From CAZUVM01 sp964623885 (GTDB lineage Bacteria; Verrucomicrobiota; Verrucomicrobiia; Limisphaerales; UBA8199): a stretch of DNA of 28,519 nt. The stretch lies in assembly GCA_964623885.1 (NCBI GenBank), contig CAZUVM010000014.1:1-28519 (forward strand). Direction: 5' to 3'. The notes beneath the pieces are model-generated. The model worked only from the letters and a program-made list of their open reading frames with translations. It had not been told where the DNA came from and did no database searches. Positions 14,268 through 22,180 of the stretch are shown here, piece by piece. Position numbers and translations under genes: made by a program. How positions within the stretch are numbered: the first letter of the stretch is position 1; each line of letters begins with the position of its first letter.

Positions 14268-15515
14268 ATGGCTGAATTGCGCGAAATTCAGTTGCCGGAT
14301 GCCGGGGCGCGAGCGGCGCAAGCCGACGAACTCCAGGAGTTGCACGGCGAGAAGATGGTCCTGAATATGGGACCGTCACACCCTGCGACCCACGGCGTTT
14401 TGCGCATCGTGCTCGAGCTGGACGGCGAGATCATCACCAAGGCGACTCCGGACATAGGTTATCTGCATCGCGGCGACGAAAAGATCGCCGAAAACATGAC
14501 CTACACCCAGTTCATCCCGTACACGGATCGGCTGGATTACCTGGCCCCGCTGGCCAACAACGTGGCCTATGCGCTGGCAGTCGAGAAGTTACTGGGCATC
14601 GATAAACAGTTGCCCCCACGTTGCCAGTTCATTCGCGTGATTTGCTGCGAGCTTGCCCGGATCGCCTCCCATCTTCTGGGCCTGGGCTCGTTTGCCATGG
14701 ATGTTGGCGCGATGACTGTCTTTCTCCACACCTTCACTGAACGCGAGAAGGTGTACAATCTCTGCGAATCACTGACCGGCGCGCGGTTCACCACGAGTTA
14801 TACGCGCATCGGCGGTGTCGCACGCGACCTGCCGCCGGGCTGGGTCGAGCAATGCCGCAAATTCTGCCGCGAAGTAATGGTGAATATCGACGAAACCGAA
14901 ACGTTGCTTAGCCGCAACCGGATCTTTGTGGATCGCACTCAAGGGATTGCGGTGATCTCAAAAGAAGAGGCAATCGATTATGGTCTGAGCGGGCCGAATT
15001 TCCGCGGCTGTGGTCTCGACCACGATCTGCGCAAGACCCAGCCGTACCTGATCTACGACCAGCTCGAGTTCGATGTGCCGGTTGGCTCCAAAGGAGACTG
15101 CTACGATCGCTATCTGCTGCGCGTCGAAGAGATGCGCCAAAGCGTCCGCATCCTCAACCAGTGCCTCGATAAACTACCAGGCGGACCGGTGAACGTGCCC
15201 GACGGTAAGATCGCGTTGCCGCCCAAAGAACGCGTGCTGACCCGGATGGAAGAGCTAATTCATCATTTCATCAATGTGACCCAGGGCGTGAATGCGCCTG
15301 CGGGTGAGATTTACTTCGGCCACGAGAATCCTAAAGGTGAGCTGGGGTTCTATATTTATAGCAAGGGTGGCGGCACGCCACACCGGTTGAAAATCCGATC
15401 CCCGTCCTTCGTGAACCTGAGCATCCTGCCTAAGCTCCTGCCTGGACATATGGTCAGCGATGTGGTGGCCGTGCTTGGCTCGTTTGATTTTGTCATGGGA
15501 GAGTGCGACCGATGA
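14268..15515 (+). CDS. nuoD: NADH-quinone oxidoreductase subunit D
   Basis: The 49-kDa-type subunit that forms the quinone pocket with NuoB and descends from the hydrogenase large subunit. The 415-residue product has the N-terminal motif LNMGPSHPATHGVL, the segment GYLHRGDEKIAE, and the C-terminal ending VLGSFDFVMGECDR typical of the family. It starts at ATG 14268, immediately after the nuoC stop, and its own stop overlaps the nuoE start (ATGA at 15512-15515), which points to translational coupling. Confidence 0.98.
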   Translation: MAELREIQLPDAGARAAQADELQELHGEKMVLNMGPSHPATHGVLRIVLELDGEIITKATPDIGYLHRGDEKIAENMTYTQFIPYTDRLDYLAPLANNVAYALAVEKLLGIDKQLPPRCQFIRVICCELARIASHLLGLGSFAMDVGAMTVFLHTFTEREKVYNLCESLTGARFTTSYTRIGGVARDLPPGWVEQCRKFCREVMVNIDETETLLSRNRIFVDRTQGIAVISKEEAIDYGLSGPNFRGCGLDHDLRKTQPYLIYDQLEFDVPVGSKGDCYDRYLLRVEEMRQSVRILNQCLDKLPGGPVNVPDGKIALPPKERVLTRMEELIHHFINVTQGVNAPAGEIYFGHENPKGELGFYIYSKGGGTPHRLKIRSPSFVNLSILPKLLPGHMVSDVVAVLGSFDFVMGECDR

Positions 15516-16045
15516 ACCTAAGCAACGCCCAGCCAATTCCGAACGCGTTGCGCGAGCAACCCGATTTCGCTGTGCCGGCCCACCTCGAAGCGGAAATCGG
15601 CGAGGTCATCACGCATTACCCGAAAAAGCGCAGCGCCTCCCTGATGCTGCTGCACGCCGTGCAGGAGCAATTTGGATTTATCTCGCGCCAGGCAGTCGAA
15701 TGGATCGCCGCCAAGCTCGAATTGCAGCCAATCAACGTCTACGAGTTGGTGACCTTCTACCCGATGTTCCAACAGAAACCGGTAGGGAAATATCATCTGC
15801 GGGTCTGTCGGACGTTGAGCTGTGCGCTGGGTGGTTCGTACGAGCTGCACGATTATCTCTGCAATAAACTGGGCCTCGATCCGCACGGGCATGGCACGCA
15901 AACGACCAAGGACGGAAAATTCACGGTCGAGTTTGTGGAATGCCTGGCCAGTTGCGGGACCGCGCCCGTAATGATGTGCAACGACAAATTCTACGAAGGG
16001 GTCTCAGAAACGAAAGCGGCGGAGATTATCGGAGGTTGCAAATGA
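15512..16045 (+). CDS. nuoE: NADH-quinone oxidoreductase subunit E
   Basis: The 24-kDa-type subunit of the NADH-dehydrogenase module, a thioredoxin-like protein holding the [2Fe-2S] cluster N1a. The 177-residue product carries the ligand pattern C99-x4-C104 (CRTLSC) and C144-x3-C148 (CLASC). ATG 15512, which overlaps the nuoD stop, is chosen over GTG 15503. The next nuo gene is 304 bases away, the widest gap in the operon, and that gap contains a tRNA gene and repeats. Confidence 0.97.
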   Translation: MNLSNAQPIPNALREQPDFAVPAHLEAEIGEVITHYPKKRSASLMLLHAVQEQFGFISRQAVEWIAAKLELQPINVYELVTFYPMFQQKPVGKYHLRVCRTLSCALGGSYELHDYLCNKLGLDPHGHGTQTTKDGKFTVEFVECLASCGTAPVMMCNDKFYEGVSETKAAEIIGGCK

Positions 16046-16052
16046 TCCCTCA

Positions 16053-16077
16053 TTCCGCACTCCTCGTTCCGCACTCC
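16053..16077. repeat. Direct repeat just after nuoE
   Basis: TTCCGCACTCC occurs at 16053-16063 and again at 16067-16077, starting 8 bases after the nuoE stop. It looks like a short dispersed repeat; no function is evident. Confidence 0.4.
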
Positions 16078-16089
16078 GCATTAAACGGT

Positions 16090-16163
16090 TGGCTGCCCGA
16101 CATGGATTTGAACCATGACAAACAGATCCAGAGTCTGCTGTGCTACCGTTACACCATCGGGCA
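16090..16163 (-). tRNA. tRNA-Gln (anticodon CTG)
   Basis: On the minus strand the sequence folds as a complete cloverleaf. It has acceptor TGCCCGA with TCGGGCA (7 perfect pairs), D-arm GTG/CAC, anticodon stem GCAGA/TCTGT (one G-T pair), 7-base loop CTCTGGA with anticodon CTG, T-stem CATGG/CCATG with loop TTCAAAT, discriminator G and an encoded CCA (16090-16092). Anticodon CTG, the U1-A72 pair and G73 all fit glutamine. The body is 71 bases without CCA. It lies between nuoE and nuoF, antisense to the operon. Confidence 0.93.
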
Positions 16164-16176
16164 AACGCGCCTTCCT

Positions 16177-16204
16177 AAGGTAGGAAATCTCCGCTTAGAG
16201 TCAA
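16177..16204 (-). promoter_or_regulatory. Candidate promoter of tRNA-Gln
   Basis: On the minus strand, TTGACT (complement of 16199-16204, 5/6 match to the -35 consensus) is followed after 16 bases by TACCTT (complement of 16177-16182, 3/6 match to -10), ending 13 bases before the tRNA 5' end. A TTCCTA/TAGGAA inverted repeat (16172-16186) overlaps the -10. Confidence 0.45.
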
Positions 16205-16226
16205 GGCGCCCCCGCGCCATCCCAAT

Positions 16227-16328
16227 GGATTTATGGATTAATGGATTTTTGGATTGTTGCCGGAGAAATCTCACAGGCAGCAGCAAACGCCACTCCATTA
16301 ATCCAATAATCCATCAATCCATAAATCC
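16227..16328. repeat. AT-rich 29-bp imperfect inverted repeat between tRNA-Gln and nuoF
   Basis: Arms 16227-16255 and 16300-16328 are complementary at 27 of 29 positions around a 44-base loop. The arms are built from a repeated 'ATGGATT' unit (left: GGATTTATGGATT...; right: ...AATCCATAAATCC). The composition is clearly more AT-rich than the surroundings. It looks like a non-coding palindromic element; it ends 21 bases before the nuoF start. Confidence 0.65.
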
Positions 16329-16349
16329 AACACCCCAATCCGCCTGACA

Positions 16350-17792
16350 ATGCCTCAAGAGTATCGCTTAATACTGAAGCACGCCGACGAGTCCGGCTAC
16401 ACGCCGGATATCGAGTGCTATTTGCGCCATGGCGGCTATGAGGCATTGCGCAAGGCGCTGACGTTGCAGCCCAAGGCGCTACCCGATGGCAAAACCTTGA
16501 GCGGCCCGGAGCAACTGCGCGAGGAAGTCAAAAAGTCGGGGTTGCGCGGCCGTGGTGGGGCGGGATTCTCGTGCGGCCTGAAATGGTCCTTCGTGGATCG
16601 TAAGAGCGGCAAACCGATTTACCTCATTTGCAACGCCGACGAGTCCGAACCGGGGACATTCAAAGACAAGCAGATCCTCTACAAGGATCCGCACCAGATG
16701 CTCGAGGGGATGATCATCTCGTGCTACGCCAATGACGTCCACCTGGCTTACATTTACATCCGCGGCGAGTTCATGGAGGGCGCCAAAATCCTGAACCGGA
16801 TGCTGAAGGAAGCTCGGGTGAAGAATTTCCTCGGCAAAAATATTCTGGGTAGCGGCTTTGATTTGGAGATCCACGTTCATCGCGGCGCCGGAGCATATAT
16901 TTGTGGCGAGGAAACCGGCTTGATTGAATCACTCGAAGGCAAGCGCGCCTATCCGCGCATCAAGCCGCCCTACTTCCCTGCCGTGTTGGGCCTCTACATG
17001 TGTCCCACCATCGTCAACAACGTCGAAACGCTTTGTGCGGTGAAGCACATCGTGGCGATGGGCGGCTCGGAATTCGCCAAATTGGGAACTCCCAACAATA
17101 CCGGGACGCGTATCGTGAGTATCAGCGGCCATGTGAAGCGCCCTGGATATTACGAAGTTGAGGTAGGCAAAGTTACAATCGGTCAACTCATTAACGACCC
17201 TGCGTTCGGAGGAGGTTTGCGTGACGGCCGCAAACTCAAAGCGCTCATCCCCGGCGGATCTTCGGCCAAAGTTTTTAAGGCGGGCGAAAAATTCAAGCTG
17301 AAGCGCAAAGGTCCCGACGGAAAAGACACCGAGCAGGAATTGGACATGCTGGACCTGCCTTATGATTTCGATTCGTTGATCGCCGCCGGCAGCATGTCCG
17401 GGTCCGGAGCGATCATTGTGATGGATGACTCGACCGATATCGTGAAGGCGCTGGCCAATATCAGCGAGTTTTACGCGCACGAAAGCTGCGGTCAATGCAC
17501 GCCTTGCCGCGAGGGCTCGCTTTGGATGGCCAAAGCCCTGCATCGAATGACCCATGGCCAGGGGCGCCAGATAGATGCCGACTACCTGGTGAAAATCGCC
17601 GATAACATTCCCGGCGGCCGGACCATTTGCGCCTTCGGCGAAGCCTGTTCCTGGCCCGTGCAGAGTTTTGTTGCCAAGTTTAAAGATGAGTTTGTGGCGC
17701 GAGGAACAGCGGATGAAGAACTAAGATCGAGGCAGGCCGGCGCGACAGCACCTCAAGCTAAACCGGAGCCAAGCCCTGCCCTGGCTCACTAA
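16350..17792 (+). CDS. nuoF: NADH-quinone oxidoreductase subunit F
   Basis: The 51-kDa-type subunit that binds NADH and FMN and holds cluster N3, where electrons enter complex I. The 480-residue product has the glycine-rich RGRGGAGFSCGLKW (66-79), the FMN-site segment CNADESEPGTFKDK (94-107), HRGAGAYICGEETGLIESLEG, and cluster ligands C380, C383 and C386 (SCGQCTPC) plus C427 (TICAFG). Compared with E. coli NuoF it has about 20 extra residues around 310-335 (a Lys-rich loop after PGGSSAKVF) and a Pro/Ala-rich tail. It ends 5 bases before nuoG. The ribosome-binding site is weak. Confidence 0.97.
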   Translation: MPQEYRLILKHADESGYTPDIECYLRHGGYEALRKALTLQPKALPDGKTLSGPEQLREEVKKSGLRGRGGAGFSCGLKWSFVDRKSGKPIYLICNADESEPGTFKDKQILYKDPHQMLEGMIISCYANDVHLAYIYIRGEFMEGAKILNRMLKEARVKNFLGKNILGSGFDLEIHVHRGAGAYICGEETGLIESLEGKRAYPRIKPPYFPAVLGLYMCPTIVNNVETLCAVKHIVAMGGSEFAKLGTPNNTGTRIVSISGHVKRPGYYEVEVGKVTIGQLINDPAFGGGLRDGRKLKALIPGGSSAKVFKAGEKFKLKRKGPDGKDTEQELDMLDLPYDFDSLIAAGSMSGSGAIIVMDDSTDIVKALANISEFYAHESCGQCTPCREGSLWMAKALHRMTHGQGRQIDADYLVKIADNIPGGRTICAFGEACSWPVQSFVAKFKDEFVARGTADEELRSRQAGATAPQAKPEPSPALAH

Positions 17793-17797
17793 ATCAG

Positions 17798-19525
17798 ATG
17801 TCAACCACTACTCCAGCCGAAACAAAGCCCGCGCCGCCCCCGGTCGAAAAGCTCACGGTGAAGGTCGACGGCAACGCCATCGAGGTGCCGAAGACGATGG
17901 CGGACCCAATCACCGGCAAACCTTTGCCAACGACGATGATTCAGGCTTGTGCGATGGCGAAGGTGGACGTGCCTCATTATTGCTATCATCCGAAACTGCC
18001 GGTGGCCGGTAATTGCCGTATGTGTCTCGTGGAGTTCGGCACACCGGCGATGGGGCCGGACCGCAAGCCGATTTTGAATCCGGACGGCACGCCCAAAATC
18101 ACGAAGTCACCCCGCCCGGCGATTGCCTGCGCCACGCCGATCACGCCGGGCATGGAGATCTACACGAATACTCCGGCCGTGAAACTAATGCGGCAGGGCG
18201 TGCTGGAGTTTCTGCTCATCAACCATCCTCTGGATTGCCCGATTTGCGACCAGGCGGGCGAGTGCAAGCTGCAGGAGTATTCGGTGGATTACGGCAAATC
18301 CGAGAGCCGGTTTGCGGAGCCAAAGGTACATAAGCCCAAACGCGTAGATCTCGGCCCACGAATCGTGCTCGATGACGAGCGCTGCATTTTGTGCACACGC
18401 TGCATTCGGTTCACCAAAGATGTGGTCGGAGACGACGCGCTCGGCATCGTTAATCGCGGCAGCTACAACACGCTCACCGGTTACCCGGGTAAACCCTTTG
18501 ACAACAATTACACCCTCAACACAGTCGACATCTGCCCGGTCGGCGCGCTGACATCGAAAGATTTCCGCTTCCAAATGCGCGTCTGGTTCCTGAAAGAAAC
18601 CAAGAGCATCTGCACCAGTTGCGCCACCGGATGCAACATCATCATCGGTTCGCGCGAGGAGAAAATCTATCGTTACGAGCCACGCGAGAATGACGCCGTC
18701 AACGCCTGCTGGATGTGCGACTACGGGCGGCTCCACTACAAATGGGTAGGGCGCGAGGACCGGCTAACGAAAGTGCGGAGTCCGAAATACGAGGCCCGAA
18801 AGAAGGCCGAAGGCCGTGGCCCGGCGCCCGAATTAGGCTGGAGCCAGATCCTGAACGAAATCTCCGTTTCTTTAAGCAAAGTCCCCTCCGGTTCGGTTGC
18901 GATCGTGGCCTCGGCGCGACAGACGAACGAAGAGCTCTACCTCCTGGCTAAGCTCGCTAAAAAATTTGGCGCCCTGACGGATTCGGTGCCTCGTCAGGGC
19001 GAAGCGGACAAGCTGCTGCTCAATGCGGATCGCAATCCCAACTCGGCCGGAGCGCGGCTTACGGGTATCGCAGCCGAGCCTATGGGCTCGAACCTTCCGA
19101 AAATCGCGGAAGGAATTCGCGCCGGACGCATAAAGACCCTGATTGTCTTCGGAGAGGATGTGACGAGGCAGGGGATCGGTCCGGATCTGCTCAACAAGCT
19201 CGAGATGCTGGTCGTGAGTGACATCCTGCCGAACGAAACCACCCGGCTGGCGCATTATTTGTTGCCAGGTTGCGCGCATGCCGAGAAACGCGGCACTTTC
19301 ACGAACATCAAAGGCCGGGTCCAAAAGTTCATGAAAGCCGTTGAACCGCCCGGGCAGGCTAGGCCGGAATGGGAATTCCTGCATGAGCTCGTATTCAATG
19401 TGACGGGCCAGGATGGCTTTGTGAGCATCGAGGGGCTGTTCAATCTCATGGCGAAGGAAGTAGCGGCGTTCAATGGCTTAACCTGGGCCGGCCTGGGCGA
19501 TACGGGCGCAACGGTGACGATCTAG
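17798..19525 (+). CDS. nuoG: NADH-quinone oxidoreductase subunit G (short form, N7 ligands kept)
   Basis: The 75-kDa-type subunit carrying the electron wire from FMN towards N2. Ligand sets are visible in order: [2Fe-2S] N1b C62, C73, C76, C111; N5 H143, C147, C150, C156; N4 C196, C199, C202, C246; and an N7 pattern C272-x2-C275-x3-C279-x27-C307. The remaining molybdopterin-oxidoreductase-like domain is short: 575 residues in total against about 680-900 in well-studied homologues. The end shows no frameshift or broken motif, so this is a compact form, not an interrupted gene. The following gap to nuoH holds a 179-base palindromic element. Confidence 0.96.
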   Translation: MSTTTPAETKPAPPPVEKLTVKVDGNAIEVPKTMADPITGKPLPTTMIQACAMAKVDVPHYCYHPKLPVAGNCRMCLVEFGTPAMGPDRKPILNPDGTPKITKSPRPAIACATPITPGMEIYTNTPAVKLMRQGVLEFLLINHPLDCPICDQAGECKLQEYSVDYGKSESRFAEPKVHKPKRVDLGPRIVLDDERCILCTRCIRFTKDVVGDDALGIVNRGSYNTLTGYPGKPFDNNYTLNTVDICPVGALTSKDFRFQMRVWFLKETKSICTSCATGCNIIIGSREEKIYRYEPRENDAVNACWMCDYGRLHYKWVGREDRLTKVRSPKYEARKKAEGRGPAPELGWSQILNEISVSLSKVPSGSVAIVASARQTNEELYLLAKLAKKFGALTDSVPRQGEADKLLLNADRNPNSAGARLTGIAAEPMGSNLPKIAEGIRAGRIKTLIVFGEDVTRQGIGPDLLNKLEMLVVSDILPNETTRLAHYLLPGCAHAEKRGTFTNIKGRVQKFMKAVEPPGQARPEWEFLHELVFNVTGQDGFVSIEGLFNLMAKEVAAFNGLTWAGLGDTGATVTI

Positions 19526-19555
19526 CCTATGACGACACGCATGAGCCGAACGGTA

Positions 19556-19734
19556 GGTAGCGCAGATTTCCAATCTGCCGTATCGCAGGTTTACAACCTG
19601 CAGGCTATCGGGATCGGTCGGGGGCTTGGAAAGTGGTTGCGCGTGACCGTGCCGGCAGTCTGCCGATTGCAAATCGGCGATACAGTCCCGATGCGGAATC
19701 GGGACGCTCCGCGCTCTTACAAATCGGCGCTACC
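19556..19734. repeat. Composite palindromic repeat between nuoG and nuoH
   Basis: The element is bounded by GGTAGCGC (19556-19563) and its complement GCGCTACC (19727-19734). Inside are four short-loop palindromes: GCAGATT-tcc-AATCTGC (19562-19578), GCAGGTT-tac-AACCTGC (19585-19601), GCCGATT-gca-AATCGGC (19662-19678), and GTCCCGAT-gcgga-ATCGGGAC (19685-19705). Three of the four share the same 7+3+7 geometry. The nuoH ribosome-binding site (AGGAGG, 19735-19740) starts at the base after the right end. No gene is present in this gap. Confidence 0.8.
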
Positions 19735-19749
19735 AGGAGGCGGTTGCCG

Positions 19750-20799
19750 ATGACTCTCCTCGCTCAACTGTCTCCATTCACGCAATTCGTTCTCTTCAGC
19801 GCGATCAAGATCATCTGTGTTTTTTCTGTGCTGATGTTCATCGTGGCCTACGCGGTCTGGGTAGAGCGCAAAGTCGCGGCCGCCATCCAGGATCGCCACG
19901 GACCGAACCGCGTCGGAATATTTGGCTTATTGCAGCCGGCCGCCGACGCTCTCAAGGCGTTCCTGAAGGAAGACTTCACTCCGGGACACGTGCGCAAGGC
20001 TTATTTCTGGCTGGCCCCTGCCATTGTGATGATCCCCAGCTTGCTGACAGTCGCCATCATTCCTTTCGGTTCGCAACTCGGAAACCAAAAGATGGTCATC
20101 GCCGATCTCAATGTCGGCATCCTCTATACGTTCGGGATCGTTTCGCTCGGCGTTTATGGGATTGTTCTCGCGGGATACGCCGCCAATTCCAAATACCCGT
20201 TCCTGGGCGGCATCCGGTCGAGCGCGCAAATGATCTCCTACGAGATCGCGATGGGCATGTCGGTGATCCCCGTATTTCTGCTGGTGGGCGGTTTGAATCT
20301 GAGCCAGGTGATCGAATATCAAGCCGGCAGCTTTTTCCATTGGATTATCGTCCAGCAACCCGTGGCTTTCGCGATTTTCCTGGCGGCGATGTTCGCCGAG
20401 ACCAATCGCTTGCCGTTCGACTTGCCGGAATCGGAACAGGAGTTGGCCGGCGGTTACAACGTCGAATACAGCTCGATCAAATTCGCGCTGTTTTTTATGG
20501 GCGAATACGCCGCGATGACCGCTGCCTGCGCCATGATGGTGACACTCTTCCTGGGCGGCTGGACTCTTCCCTTCGCCGGCCTCGACCAGCCGGCCGGCAG
20601 CATCGGTATCGGGATTTTGCAGGTTGGAATATTCCTGGCCAAGATGCTGGCCCTCGAATTCATCGTGATTTGGGTTCGTTGGATGTGGCCGCGCTTCCGC
20701 TATGACCAGCTGATGGATCTGGGTTGGCGCCGGTTTATACCGCTGGCGCTGCTTAATATCGTGGTCACGGCCGTCGTGTTGTGGGCGCTAAACAAATGA
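19750..20799 (+). CDS. nuoH: NADH-quinone oxidoreductase subunit H
   Basis: The membrane subunit that links the quinone site to the proton-pumping arm. The 349-residue, roughly eight-helix protein has the signatures VERKVAAAIQDRHGPNRVG (about 38-56), SYEIAMGMSVIP, and AETNRLPFDLPESEQEL with GGYNVEYSS. ATG 19750 has an AGGAGG 9 bases upstream; a GTG 117 bases earlier in frame would read through the palindromic repeat and is rejected. Its stop overlaps the nuoI start (ATGA, 20796-20799). Confidence 0.97.
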   Translation: MTLLAQLSPFTQFVLFSAIKIICVFSVLMFIVAYAVWVERKVAAAIQDRHGPNRVGIFGLLQPAADALKAFLKEDFTPGHVRKAYFWLAPAIVMIPSLLTVAIIPFGSQLGNQKMVIADLNVGILYTFGIVSLGVYGIVLAGYAANSKYPFLGGIRSSAQMISYEIAMGMSVIPVFLLVGGLNLSQVIEYQAGSFFHWIIVQQPVAFAIFLAAMFAETNRLPFDLPESEQELAGGYNVEYSSIKFALFFMGEYAAMTAACAMMVTLFLGGWTLPFAGLDQPAGSIGIGILQVGIFLAKMLALEFIVIWVRWMWPRFRYDQLMDLGWRRFIPLALLNIVVTAVVLWALNK

Positions 20800-21329
20800 T
20801 TCTTAACCGCAAAAAACTCAATTTCCTGGAGCGCCTTTATCTGCCGGCCATGTGGGGCGGATTCAAAGTGACCATCAAGCATTTCTTCAGAAAAAAGGTC
20901 ACGCTTCAGTATCCGGAAGAAAAATGGGTGGTGCCGGATGGCTACCGCGGCGCGCCCTACCTGGTAAAAGACCAGGAAGGCCGGACCAAGTGCGTTTCCT
21001 GCCAGTTGTGCGAATTCGTTTGTCCGCCTAAGGCTATCCGCATCGCGCCCCCCGGACCCGACGGCGCCCCGGAAGTTGGCAACGTTGAGAAGGCGCCAAA
21101 GGAATTTGAGATCAACATGCTCCGCTGCATCTTCTGCGGATTCTGTCAGGAAGTTTGTCCGGAAGAGGCCATCTTTTTGATGAAAGATTATTCGCTCACC
21201 GGCAGCAGCCGCGCCGAGATGATTTATAATAAAGAGAAACTCCTCGCTCTGGGCGGCACCCACCAGGACCAGATCCGCAAGTGGAAAAAGAAAGCGGACG
21301 AAGCGCGCGCGCAAGGAATTGCGCCGTGA
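20796..21329 (+). CDS. nuoI: NADH-quinone oxidoreductase subunit I
   Basis: The TYKY-type ferredoxin subunit carrying [4Fe-4S] clusters N6a and N6b. The 177-residue product has two full motifs: C66-x2-C69-x2-C72-x3-C76-P and C111-x2-C114-x2-C117-x3-C121-P. The amphipathic N-terminal segment (LPAMWGGFKVTIKHFF) that lies on the membrane is present. ATG 20796, overlapping the nuoH stop, is chosen over GTG 20781. A lysine-rich C-terminal tail follows the second motif. Confidence 0.97.
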   Translation: MILNRKKLNFLERLYLPAMWGGFKVTIKHFFRKKVTLQYPEEKWVVPDGYRGAPYLVKDQEGRTKCVSCQLCEFVCPPKAIRIAPPGPDGAPEVGNVEKAPKEFEINMLRCIFCGFCQEVCPEEAIFLMKDYSLTGSSRAEMIYNKEKLLALGGTHQDQIRKWKKKADEARAQGIAP

Positions 21330-21363
21330 CTTTGAGGCCGCAATCGTGTAACAACCCAACGCC

Positions 21364-21870
21364 GTGCTGGCTGATATTTTATTTTACGTCTTCGCCTTCC
21401 TGACCCTTGTGTTCGGGTTTTTGGTCGTTGCCAACCCGTTCAGCCGCAATCCGGTCACCAGCGCGATGTTCCTCGTGCTGACCATCGCTTCCCTGGCGGG
21501 GTTGTTCGTTCTTCTGCACGCGTTCTTCCTGGCGGCCGTGCAGGTGCTCGTCTACGCGGGCGCGGTAATGGTTCTCTTTCTGTTCGTAATCATGCTCCTG
21601 GATCTTCGTCTGGAGGAGCGTCAAAAAATCAAGAAAGGCGCTATTGTAGCCGGCCTCATCGCCGTCGGCGCTATTTTGGTAATTTTTGCTCGGAGCCTTA
21701 AGGCGGTGGCTCCCCTGAGTGTGCCTTCCAGCCCCACCGTCGAAGGCGGCACCATCCCGCTTGGACAATTGCTCTTCCATGATTATTTGCTCCCATTCGA
21801 AATCGTGTCCCTGTTGCTTCTCGTAGCAATGGTGGGTGTGGTGTTGCTGAGCAAAAAGGAGCTGAAATGA
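21364..21870 (+). CDS. nuoJ: NADH-quinone oxidoreductase subunit J
   Basis: A membrane-arm subunit of 168 residues with five predicted hydrophobic helices. The conserved third-helix segment VQVLVYAGAVMVLFLFVIMLL is recognisable (VLVYAGAVMVLF, then VIMLLDLR). The start is GTG 21364, 34 bases after nuoI, with no strong ribosome-binding site. Its stop overlaps the nuoK start (ATGA, 21867-21870). Confidence 0.95.
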   Translation: MLADILFYVFAFLTLVFGFLVVANPFSRNPVTSAMFLVLTIASLAGLFVLLHAFFLAAVQVLVYAGAVMVLFLFVIMLLDLRLEERQKIKKGAIVAGLIAVGAILVIFARSLKAVAPLSVPSSPTVEGGTIPLGQLLFHDYLLPFEIVSLLLLVAMVGVVLLSKKELK

Positions 21871-22178
21871 ACGTCGGCTTGGAACATTACCTCGTCGTAA
21901 GTGTCATCCTGTTTGCCCTCGGATTGCTGGGCGTGATTACCCGCCGAAACCTGCTGATTATTTATTTGGGCCTGGAATTGATGCTCAACGCGGCCAACCT
22001 CGCGCTCGTGGCCTTCTCCCGATTCAGCAATAACAACAATCTCGATGGCCAGGTGTTTGTGTTTTTCATCATCACGGTTGCCGCGGCGGAAGTGGCGGTT
22101 GGCTTGGCCTTGATCGTGGCGCTTTATCGCAAGCGCCAAACGGATCATGTCGAAGATCTAACGACGATGAAACTATAG
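21867..22178 (+). CDS. nuoK: NADH-quinone oxidoreductase subunit K
   Basis: A 103-residue, three-helix membrane subunit homologous to MrpC and part of the proton path. The two buried glutamates expected in the family are present: E37 (YLGLELMLNAANL) and E75 (VAAAEVAVGLAL). It starts within the nuoJ stop and ends 2 bases before nuoL. Confidence 0.97.
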   Translation: MNVGLEHYLVVSVILFALGLLGVITRRNLLIIYLGLELMLNAANLALVAFSRFSNNNNLDGQVFVFFIITVAAAEVAVGLALIVALYRKRQTDHVEDLTTMKL

Positions 22179-22180
22179 CC

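Noticed and set aside
19633..19749. N-terminal extension of NuoH from GTG 19633
   Set aside because: It would translate the palindromic repeat. ATG 19750 follows a perfect AGGAGG and gives the conserved length.
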